Shown here: piece after piece, positions 8,549 through 15,890 of the stretch
Numbering within the stretch: the first letter of the stretch is position 1
Layout: each line of letters starts with the position of its first letter
DNA from: a virus
IMG/VR virus record: IMGVR_UViG_3300044637_001338
Coordinates: 1-21,966 of that record
Length of the DNA stretch: 21,966 nt
Strand: one strand, 5' to 3'
Notes under the pieces: generated by a model
Databases searched by the model: none
The model's input: only the letters and a program-made list of their open reading frames with translations
Told to the model about the DNA's origin: nothing
Program-made: the position numbers and the translations under genes

Positions 8549-11500
8549 CTACAGAATACTTAGTCTTAAATTTATCCAAAGCAGTTTCACCCACTATGGT
8601 TCCAAAATAAAATTGGAATGGAGCTCCTACCACAAACTTTTGTTTCAACGCTCCCGTTGATTTATATGTTCCATCTCCAACAGTACCATTAACGTTGAAG
8701 ATATATCCACGAGCATTCAAGTCGTTAGATTCTGAATTGTCACTATAGAAATATGGTGTGTCAGACGCATATCTATCTAACGATTGATACCTAACATTTT
8801 GAACAATATCCGATTGGGATGTTGCCCATGAATTGAATTGGTCTCCGAAAATAAGTCTAGTATTATTCAATTTCCATTGATAAAAAGGCACAACTTGAGA
8901 TTTAATTCCGTAAGGATATGGATAATACCCAATATCATCGGTACCTCTAAAATTAATTCTACCAGGAGTTAAATAATCTTTGGTTTGTAAATCCTCTGTG
9001 GTTGATGAAAACCAAACAGCGATTGTAGGATTCTGTGCAGTTCCAAGAATTTGTGTTGGTTGATTTGTTGCCCCAGTCACGACATCATAGTATTCAGGAG
9101 AAAAATTAATATTACCTATCTCACTATTGATAGACATTAGTTGTGCTAAATCTCCATCAATTCTTAGTTCTGGTCTTGAAAATAGTTGATTAATACCGTT
9201 GTCCCCTAATGGTATTAATTGCTCCAAGAAATTCTCGTCAGTAATTCTTGACACTACGAACAAATTTACTAAGTCTGAAGTATCTCCATAACTTGTTGGA
9301 TTTAAGTTAGGAATAATATATCCTTTAGTGGTTGAGTCGAATGTGATTTCTGAATAGAATATATCTTTCATTCCCATATTAACTAAAGTGGTTGGAAACA
9401 ATAAATTCAATTCATTTACTCTTCCATCATTATTTGTTCTCTTTCCAACAAAGGTGTTTGTGTCCTCACTATAAGGACTACTTCTATAATAGAAATTATT
9501 ACTATCCGTATTAAAATAAACAACGTCTTTACAGTATTCTATTTTACCCACTTTATTTTGTTTATTATAGAAGGTGTCAACTTGTATTGGAAACATATAA
9601 AGAGATCCATTAACCCAATTATTCATAAATGATTGAGCGAGTACCCCCCTACATAGTCCATAAAAAAATCTGAATCTATACGCCCATTCATTAAAGTTTG
9701 AGAGGTCTTTTCCTAAATCAACTAAGGGTCTTCTTAAAAACAAATAACAACCTTTGAATACATTGTCTTTTGTAGTACACTCTTGGTTTATCTTGAAATT
9801 GTCACCAAATCCTTCATAACAATCTAACCCAACCATATTTTCACAACTAAATGTTGAGAACACAGTCAAATTATTTGGTAGCCCATCAAGGTCTTCAGTT
9901 GGTATCTCAGCTCCAGTTGTATATGATGATAAATCCAATGGTTGGTCAATATCAGGAATATTGTAAAAAATAAAATTATTATTTTGTTGAAGTAATGCCG
10001 GATTAGTTTCCCACGAACTACCATTCAATACATCGGATGATGGTAGTCTATCAGTTCTCATAACATTAATAACTTTCGATGAAATCGACATAGGATTCGC
10101 CGACAACGAAGGATAACCGTTTGGTGTGAAATATTGATATTGTACATCATTATAATTGAAATTAACCGCAAATATTGCTGCAAATATCGCAGCAACTCCC
10201 GCGCCAATTAAGAGGATAGTTATTATTGGGAAAAATGGCGCAAGAGCCACGAATGGTAATAAAGTAGCCCCCACTCCAGCAGATGCTCCCAAAACTACAA
10301 CAGATAATGGATCTAAAGAAAATGCTGTAATATTTGAGAATATGTAAGACGCTCCTGAAACATCTTCAGATAAATCATATTTGGCGGCATTTTGATTTGG
10401 AGAATAAAAGTCATTATTAGTCCTACTAACCATAGAAGTGACTCCTCCAATATTTTCAATCCTTAACCTATTGATGTTGGAAGTAGCGTCCAAACTTCCA
10501 TAATAACCTACAGTAGATGTTGTAAATCCAGAAAAATCATTTCCAGCCTCAAAGAAATACGATGGATAAAACATACCATTTTGGGTAAATGGTTGTACTG
10601 ATATATTAGTTTGAGTTAATTTTTGTATCGGTATATTTAATCTTGTTTGAGCCGTAATCGTTAATCCAGGGTCATCAATATTTTTTCCAAATATTCTCCC
10701 AAGTCGATATTCATTTGTGTATTTTGGAGAATACGGGTCAACCCCTCTTTGTAAAATAAGAATATACTGATTTTCAATATCACTGAAAGCATTCAGAGGA
10801 CTAATAAGAAAATCTTTATCGTTTCTACGATACCCTCTTAGTCTTTTTTTAGCCAAAATTAATCGTGAGGGGGCTGCTAATACATTTGGAAAGGTTTCTA
10901 ATTCTCCCAAATTCCATATTTTAATAGCATCTGAAACAGTAATTGCCGTTACGACTTGGTAGTATTCTCTATCTTGTGGATATGATTGTCTTGTTATAGT
11001 ACTTCCTGTTGGTAGTGAATATAAAACAGTTTGGTCAGATGTTTGAGTTACCGCGTAGTTAACATTAACAGACGTTGCGGCTTGAATTGTGGTACCTGTA
11101 ACACCATTGACAACACCATTTTCAGTTTGAGCGGTATATAAAAAGTTTTTATCTGTTGTTGTTGCTGGATTTACAGATGTTAATAATTGACCCGATTCAT
11201 AAAATTGATTGGATAAAACTGTAATTGTATTGTCAAAGTGAAATTTACCAAAGTTTGAACTCTGAGCAAAAGTGACTTTTATTTTATTCAGATTATCAAA
11301 ATATGAATTTCTAGTGTTAAATATATTGATTCGTTCTCCAACAGTTAAACTTTCAGAAAAAGCAAAATGTTTGTCTTCGTCTGATTCATCAGATAAAAAT
11401 CTTACTACAGATGATTTTGGAGTTTTGAAAATATCCAAGTCCGATACAGAGTCGTTATTACCAGCGATTGCTTGTGCAAAAATTGAGGATTTTACTTGTA

Positions 11501-13394
11501 CATCTTCCGAAGGAGTTCCGTCAGCACCAAAAATTGATTCCAACCCCTCAAAATAACTTTCAGGAAATGACACGTAAGATAGAACTCCAGTAGTTCCTCC
11601 TAAAACTGCCTCAGAATTTACTTTTGATTCATTACAAGAACAAGATTGACACTCAGGATAAGTAATCATTGGTAATCTAATAGTGAAATTTTTAGTTTCA
11701 CACTTAAGTCTTAAGGCATTACAAATAAACGCAAAGGGCCTGACTCTAAGAATTCTAACCCCACACAAGAAACACAACGCTCGTATTACTGTCGTATAAA
11801 TGAACAATATAAAGTGGGACACTATTAATAGTGCCACCCCAACAAATTGAAGAACTGTGAATATTATTGAAAATAAAAAGAACAACAAATCAAAGTTTTT
11901 GAACCCATCATTCACAGGAAATTTATTGATTGAACTATCACATGAATCGTCATCAATTTCTTTAATCCCTATAAATCTTCCCCTTCCTCCTTTTTTATAT
12001 TGGTCGATTAACGATGATACAGTGTATACCCTATTGAATTGAAACTCGTAAAAAGTATCTTCACAATTTATGATTTCATCGAGTCTTTCAATTTGCTCTG
12101 AACCGACAAATCCATCGGTATATCCACTCCACGCCAATCCAAAATAGTACGAACTTTGTTGTTTTCTTTTATTGATTTGATTAAAAAAATAAGTAGGGTC
12201 TGTGTTAGAATTCTCCCAACCATATTCTTTAACATTAGGTAATAAATAATGTGGTCGTCTACTCTGTATCGTTAAATCAGTTGGTTGTGTCCATTTAACC
12301 TTAAATCTGTATTTTGATTTAGTCGGGATACCAATCGACTGGTCGTTTGAAACAACTCTTTCTCCAAATTCATTGGTTATAACATAATCCAAATTCATCG
12401 GTAATTCTGTCAACCATGTTCCATCTCCATCAATAATGTTACCCGCTTGTTCCAATTCAAATACTTCCAAGACAGGATTACCATCTACATCTTGATCTGC
12501 GGTTTGTCTAATCGCTAATATTTGACCAGGTCCAGAAGTCAAATCACACAAATTACCCATATTATCTTTGGGTTTACAATTTTTTCTTAACCTAAACTTG
12601 TCAGGAGTAGAAAAAACTGACCCCATGAAAACCGCAGTTGGTTGTATATCAACATTCGCATCATCTCGTAAATCAAAATCTAATCTGTTGATTGATATAT
12701 CACATATTTCAGGGTCACCCCACAAAGGAGAAATCTCAGCATTTTTAGTTAAATTAATAATCTGAGGTAAAGAATTCAAATCATTTGATGTTCGAAATCT
12801 GTTACCAGCAACTTGTGCTTCTGTAGCTAAACCGATTCTAATTAAATCTTGAGGGGTTAAAGAAAATTCCCCGATGTCAGAAAGATCAACGTCCATGACT
12901 ATCGTTTGTTCTCCCAATGGAACACCCATAATCATATAGTCTCCGCTATCATTAGTTTTTGTTGTAAACTTATAATACTTGTCGTAAATTTCTACTGCAG
13001 TACTTCCTGTTAGAACATCCGATTTTGTCGGTAATGTTCCAGTAGCGGCATGTTTTGAATAAGAAGGAGTATATGGTAATAGATTGTATCGATACCCATC
13101 ATTATTTTTATCACTTGGTGATTTGTATGGATAGATACTTGTTATTATTGGATTGGATTCATCTACCTGTTCGATAGGTATGAATATAGAAACCCTAGCG
13201 TTTGGTACCCCAAATCCATTGTTTGCGGTGACTCTACCAACTAAAACACCATAATCAGCACAACTTCTTGTGTAGATATCTGTTTGTTGTATTTTAAGAG
13301 ATAAAATTTCTAAGAACTCAAACTCTTGGTCTAACTGTACATTAATTGATTTGTTAATACCAAGTTCGGTCCTAATTCTATATGAATCACCCAT
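8541..13394 (-). CDS. Giant baseplate-region protein, 1617 aa, with transthyretin-like domain, two long hydrophobic segments and a Cys cluster
   Basis: The N-terminal 28 residues match those of the 276-aa protein. Residues about 48-170 look like a carboxypeptidase-regulatory/transthyretin-like beta sandwich (GVLVGRV, then GVPNARVSIFIP, then TNDSGDYMIMGVPLGEQTI). Residues about 501-545 form a long hydrophobic stretch (LLFFLFSIIFTVLQFVGVAL and on). It is followed by seven cysteines (541, 544, 558, 565, 582, 585, 587) including CFLC and CQSCSC. Residues about 1028-1078 form a second, Gly/Ala-rich hydrophobic stretch (LLIGAGVAAIFAAIFAV at its end). The remainder is Asn/Tyr/Phe-rich, probably beta. 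There is no signal peptide. It is first after gp6, the place of T4 gene 7, but it is much longer than gp7 and the I-like motif is in another gene. The ATG at 13394 follows a 98-nt leader with a late-promoter-like element and an inverted repeat. A virion protein that contacts or enters a membrane is plausible but inferred. Confidence 0.7.
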   Translation of the reverse strand: MGDSYRIRTELGINKSINVQLDQEFEFLEILSLKIQQTDIYTRSCADYGVLVGRVTANNGFGVPNARVSIFIPIEQVDESNPIITSIYPYKSPSDKNNDGYRYNLLPYTPSYSKHAATGTLPTKSDVLTGSTAVEIYDKYYKFTTKTNDSGDYMIMGVPLGEQTIVMDVDLSDIGEFSLTPQDLIRIGLATEAQVAGNRFRTSNDLNSLPQIINLTKNAEISPLWGDPEICDISINRLDFDLRDDANVDIQPTAVFMGSVFSTPDKFRLRKNCKPKDNMGNLCDLTSGPGQILAIRQTADQDVDGNPVLEVFELEQAGNIIDGDGTWLTELPMNLDYVITNEFGERVVSNDQSIGIPTKSKYRFKVKWTQPTDLTIQSRRPHYLLPNVKEYGWENSNTDPTYFFNQINKRKQQSSYYFGLAWSGYTDGFVGSEQIERLDEIINCEDTFYEFQFNRVYTVSSLIDQYKKGGRGRFIGIKEIDDDSCDSSINKFPVNDGFKNFDLLFFLFSIIFTVLQFVGVALLIVSHFILFIYTTVIRALCFLCGVRILRVRPFAFICNALRLKCETKNFTIRLPMITYPECQSCSCNESKVNSEAVLGGTTGVLSYVSFPESYFEGLESIFGADGTPSEDVQVKSSIFAQAIAGNNDSVSDLDIFKTPKSSVVRFLSDESDEDKHFAFSESLTVGERINIFNTRNSYFDNLNKIKVTFAQSSNFGKFHFDNTITVLSNQFYESGQLLTSVNPATTTDKNFLYTAQTENGVVNGVTGTTIQAATSVNVNYAVTQTSDQTVLYSLPTGSTITRQSYPQDREYYQVVTAITVSDAIKIWNLGELETFPNVLAAPSRLILAKKRLRGYRRNDKDFLISPLNAFSDIENQYILILQRGVDPYSPKYTNEYRLGRIFGKNIDDPGLTITAQTRLNIPIQKLTQTNISVQPFTQNGMFYPSYFFEAGNDFSGFTTSTVGYYGSLDATSNINRLRIENIGGVTSMVSRTNNDFYSPNQNAAKYDLSEDVSGASYIFSNITAFSLDPLSVVVLGASAGVGATLLPFVALAPFFPIITILLIGAGVAAIFAAIFAVNFNYNDVQYQYFTPNGYPSLSANPMSISSKVINVMRTDRLPSSDVLNGSSWETNPALLQQNNNFIFYNIPDIDQPLDLSSYTTGAEIPTEDLDGLPNNLTVFSTFSCENMVGLDCYEGFGDNFKINQECTTKDNVFKGCYLFLRRPLVDLGKDLSNFNEWAYRFRFFYGLCRGVLAQSFMNNWVNGSLYMFPIQVDTFYNKQNKVGKIEYCKDVVYFNTDSNNFYYRSSPYSEDTNTFVGKRTNNDGRVNELNLLFPTTLVNMGMKDIFYSEITFDSTTKGYIIPNLNPTSYGDTSDLVNLFVVSRITDENFLEQLIPLGDNGINQLFSRPELRIDGDLAQLMSINSEIGNINFSPEYYDVVTGATNQPTQILGTAQNPTIAVWFSSTTEDLQTKDYLTPGRINFRGTDDIGYYPYPYGIKSQVVPFYQWKLNNTRLIFGDQFNSWATSQSDIVQNVRYQSLDRYASDTPYFYSDNSESNDLNARGYIFNVNGTVGDGTYKSTGALKQKFVVGAPFQFYFGTIVGETALDKFKTKYSVDE

Positions 13395-13399
13395 GTAAT

Positions 13400-13476
13400 A
13401 TCTTTAGTTTATAAATAGTTTATGTGTAATTTTTAAGAATCAATTAGACACACATTATAAATTATAAACCAAAGAT
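13400..13476 (-). promoter_or_regulatory. Inverted repeat in the leader of the 1617-aa gene
   Basis: In the gene direction, ATCTTTGGTTTATAA (13476-13462) pairs with TTATAAACTAAAGAT (13414-13400) over 15 positions, with one G-U wobble. Inside the 47-nt loop, ATGTGT and ACACAT could add a 6-bp inner stem. The downstream arm ends five bases before the ATG at 13394, so the fold would cover the ribosome-loading region. There is no T-run after it, so it is not an ordinary terminator. It may be a translational switch, a processing site or a binding palindrome; the AT-rich context lowers certainty. Confidence 0.4.
13409..13417 (-). promoter_or_regulatory. Late-promoter-like element TATTTATAA before the 1617-aa gene
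   Basis: The gene-direction sequence is ACTATTTATAAAC, ending 14 nt before the ATG at 13394. The complement holds TATAAATA at 13410-13417. The element overlaps the downstream arm of the inverted repeat. It shares CTATTTATAA with the copy behind the nrdA terminator. Confidence 0.4.
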
Positions 13477-13492
13477 TGGGATAATAAACCTA

Positions 13493-15331
13493 TTAAGAGA
13501 ATGTTGTGGATTGGAAGTTTACCACAGAAACTTTAATATCCTTACTTGGATATCTAATTTGGTAAACTTGGGAAGGTTGTGCAAAAATTGTATCAGCAAC
13601 AGGTGCAATTTGTCTGGTTTCAGGATCTGAATATTGCATGGACGTTTCCGCCGAAGAATATTGTCCCCCAACATTATTGAACACTTTTATTCCCGCAACT
13701 GTAAGTACTCCATTTTGATTTTGTACAATACTTTGAATCTCGGACAAATAAACATTCTGCCCTAATTCCCTTACTTGTGGATTAAAATAGGTAGAAATTC
13801 TATCCACAACATCAGCAATAACTTGTCCTGAATTTTGTGCTGAAGTTAAAACAATCGATACTTCAATACTTAAGTCGATGACCTCCGCAGTAAAAATAGA
13901 TATGTAATCATTCATCATTCTATAGTTCGACAGGTAAGTCGCAACGTTCTGCTTCAGAGTATTAGAAACAATGTTGGTCAATTTTCCTGAAGTATCATAT
14001 GATAATAACTGAATTAAGATTTTATTATCGTTTTCTGTAACTGAAACTTTTGCAGGTGCTCCGAACTCTGATGGCATATTCCTGATGATAGATTCATAAT
14101 CTTGTACTGTAACCGCTCTTTTCTGTGCCGAGAAGTTAAACGAAACATAATTTCTTATTTCTTCCAAAGAAGGTAGACCCGCTCCACCAATAGCCGCGGT
14201 AACGTTGTTACATCTTAAAGAATTAACTACGGATGAGTTTGTAAGTTCTGATGGTCCATTAACAAAGAAAGACACTGTTCCGATTTGTGTAATAACATTT
14301 GTTCCCAAGTTAGTACCTAAACCACCCCCAACTCTGTACTGAACAAATAGAGTTGAATTAGGTGTCAAAGCCGATCCTAAAGATAAATTATTTGAATATC
14401 TTTGTAAGTCTATTGTTGCCCCTAATGTTGTGAATTGATTCAAAGCATCTTGAGCAGTATTAGTACCTCCACCAAAAGTTAATTTCTTGAATCCTTCAGG
14501 AGTGTATTCAGTAATGAATCTATTTTGTGTTTGAATGTATCTACCAACTTTGATACCAGGTTGGTCAGATACTTTTGTAGGGTCTTCAATAAAGACTCTA
14601 TCTTCTGCAAGAGCGTCCACCTCATACCATTTATTAGAAACTCCCAAGAATTCTGCGGTTGTTGGAATGTTGGTATAATCAGTACCACTCTTAAGTAAAA
14701 CACTTGTAATACCTAATACATTTTTTTCAGGTAGGAATAATTCAAAGAATGGTTTTACATCATTTGGTGTTATAACTCTTTTGAAAACTTTAGTAATACC
14801 ATTAACAACTAATTCTCTTTTGGTAATAGTATAATTTACCAAAATATTATTTGCATTGAAGTTAGGTATTTTTAATCTGTTAGGAAACCCTTGAGCATTG
14901 TATGGTGATGTGAAATCTACATCATATATGTTTTCAAATACAATACCAGCTCCTGATACCTGAGATCCTCTAGCCAAAGTTCCAAGATATCTTGCATCTT
15001 CTTGGTCTCCAAATGCGGGTACCGTAATAGAAAAATCTACTAAAGAAACTGATGGCCTTTGTCCTGGTAATTTCAATCCATAAGTTCTTGCAATATTATA
15101 TATTGAAGATCTCTGTTGAGCGTATTGAAGGACTGTCTCTTGAATACTTCTATCAATATGATAATGTAAGTTATCCGCTACAGCAGCATTCAAGTCTAAA
15201 AATACTGAGAATACAGATGCATCATTAAAATCCTGAATCAGTTCAGGATAATATGTTCTCACATAATTTAATAACTCAGTTCTTATTCCTTGATAATCTC
15301 TGGTTGTATATGAAATTTTACGATTTGCCAT
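13493..15331 (-). CDS. gp6: Baseplate wedge protein gp6-like (baseplate J family), 612 aa
   Basis: The protein resembles T4 gp6 (660 aa), the conserved wedge protein that dimerises and, with gp7 and gp25, forms the ring around the tail hub. The N-terminus has the gp6/J-type opening: YTTRDYQGIRTELLNYVR (8-25), DFNDASVFSVFLDLNAAVADN (34-54 region) and YHIDRSIQETVL (57-68). The middle contains the Gly-rich LFVQYRVGGGLGTN (328-341). The baseplate-J core lies at about 380-420, with GGAGLPSLEEIRNY, then KRAVTVQDYESIIRNMP. A C-terminal region with a further beta domain follows. It starts only five bases after the stop of the gp25-like gene, which is the W-J order of P2 and many contractile tails. 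The start is MANRKISY; no Shine-Dalgarno sequence is visible. Confidence 0.9.
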   Translation of the reverse strand: MANRKISYTTRDYQGIRTELLNYVRTYYPELIQDFNDASVFSVFLDLNAAVADNLHYHIDRSIQETVLQYAQQRSSIYNIARTYGLKLPGQRPSVSLVDFSITVPAFGDQEDARYLGTLARGSQVSGAGIVFENIYDVDFTSPYNAQGFPNRLKIPNFNANNILVNYTITKRELVVNGITKVFKRVITPNDVKPFFELFLPEKNVLGITSVLLKSGTDYTNIPTTAEFLGVSNKWYEVDALAEDRVFIEDPTKVSDQPGIKVGRYIQTQNRFITEYTPEGFKKLTFGGGTNTAQDALNQFTTLGATIDLQRYSNNLSLGSALTPNSTLFVQYRVGGGLGTNLGTNVITQIGTVSFFVNGPSELTNSSVVNSLRCNNVTAAIGGAGLPSLEEIRNYVSFNFSAQKRAVTVQDYESIIRNMPSEFGAPAKVSVTENDNKILIQLLSYDTSGKLTNIVSNTLKQNVATYLSNYRMMNDYISIFTAEVIDLSIEVSIVLTSAQNSGQVIADVVDRISTYFNPQVRELGQNVYLSEIQSIVQNQNGVLTVAGIKVFNNVGGQYSSAETSMQYSDPETRQIAPVADTIFAQPSQVYQIRYPSKDIKVSVVNFQSTTFS

Positions 15332-15336
15332 CTATA

Positions 15337-15807
15337 TTAAATATTAATAATAACAAAATCACTCTGAGCAAAAGTCGATCTGTTGTTTGAGTAATCTATT
15401 CTAATTTTTGCAGTATATTCCGAAGTTCCTTTACCAGGTAATCTATAAATTGGAGACTCACTCGTTCCCACTATATTTTCACCTATCATAGTATCAACTT
15501 CCTCCATAGGGTCTGCAGGTGTAATTGTTATTTGATTCAATAACAGGTTTGGCATAAAATTTTGAACCGCATCCCTTATATCTGATTGTATCGCGTCAAA
15601 AGTTAAACCATCAAAAGGTTCAAATAAAAATTCGTATAATCTGGTTCCAAATTCAGGTAAATAATATCTACTTCCTTTTCTAGTTAAAAGTAAGTGAATT
15701 AAATCAGATTTTACCTGTTGAGATTCTAGTTGAGTGAGTTCTAAATAATCACCTCGTCTTGAATCTTTGAAAGGAAAGTTTATTCCATATGTAAATCCAT
15801 TTGCCAT
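15337..15807 (-). CDS. gp25: Baseplate wedge protein gp25-like (GPW/gp25 family), 156 aa
   Basis: This is a small wedge protein related to T4 gp25, P2 gpW and T6SS TssE, which ties the sheath to the gp6-gp7 wedge. The N-terminus INFPFKDSRRGDYLELT (9-25) and the block GSRYYLPEFGTRLYEFLFEP (45-64) are family hallmarks; the latter holds the conserved E-F-G-T/S-x-L segment. An in-frame ATG at 15852 would add 15 residues (MWLFIRKNKG and on). I prefer the ATG at 15807 because the extension overlaps the terminator-promoter junction and reads through the TATTTATAA element. Also, family members begin close to the G-x-x-F-P-F motif. It is the first gene of the baseplate block, directly after the nrdA terminator, and is followed after five bases by the gp6-like gene. 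Confidence 0.88.
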   Translation of the reverse strand: MANGFTYGINFPFKDSRRGDYLELTQLESQQVKSDLIHLLLTRKGSRYYLPEFGTRLYEFLFEPFDGLTFDAIQSDIRDAVQNFMPNLLLNQITITPADPMEEVDTMIGENIVGTSESPIYRLPGKGTSEYTAKIRIDYSNNRSTFAQSDFVIINI

Positions 15808-15836
15808 AAAGATAAATATAAGACCCTTGTTTTTCC

Positions 15837-15845
15837 TTATAAATA
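15837..15845 (-). promoter_or_regulatory. Late-promoter-like element TATTTATAA behind the terminator, before gp25
   Basis: The gene-direction sequence is GGCTATTTATAAGG, ending 29 nt before the preferred gp25 start at 15807 and beginning about ten bases after the T-run of the nrdA terminator. The complement holds TATAAATA at 15838-15845. A terminator followed at once by this element is where a late promoter for the baseplate operon would be expected. That is the best argument that the motif promotes transcription. Confidence 0.5.
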
Positions 15846-15854
15846 GCCACAAAT

Positions 15855-15880
15855 AAAAAATCCCGATATATATCGGGATT
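15855..15880 (-). terminator. Intrinsic terminator after nrdA
   Basis: In the gene direction the core TCCCGATATATATCGGGA is a perfect palindrome flanked by AA and TT, giving about 9 bp of stem around an ATAT loop. A run of six T and then ATTT follows. It lies about 10 nt after the nrdA stop (15891) and just before the gp25 region. It separates the replication/nucleotide genes from the baseplate genes. Confidence 0.85.
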
Positions 15881-15890
15881 AATTATTTAA

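Noticed and set aside
15808-15852. Longer gp25 start giving MWLFIRKNKG and on
   Set aside because: It would overlap the promoter-like element beside the terminator, and the family starts close to the G-x-x-F-P-F motif, so the ATG at 15807 is preferred.
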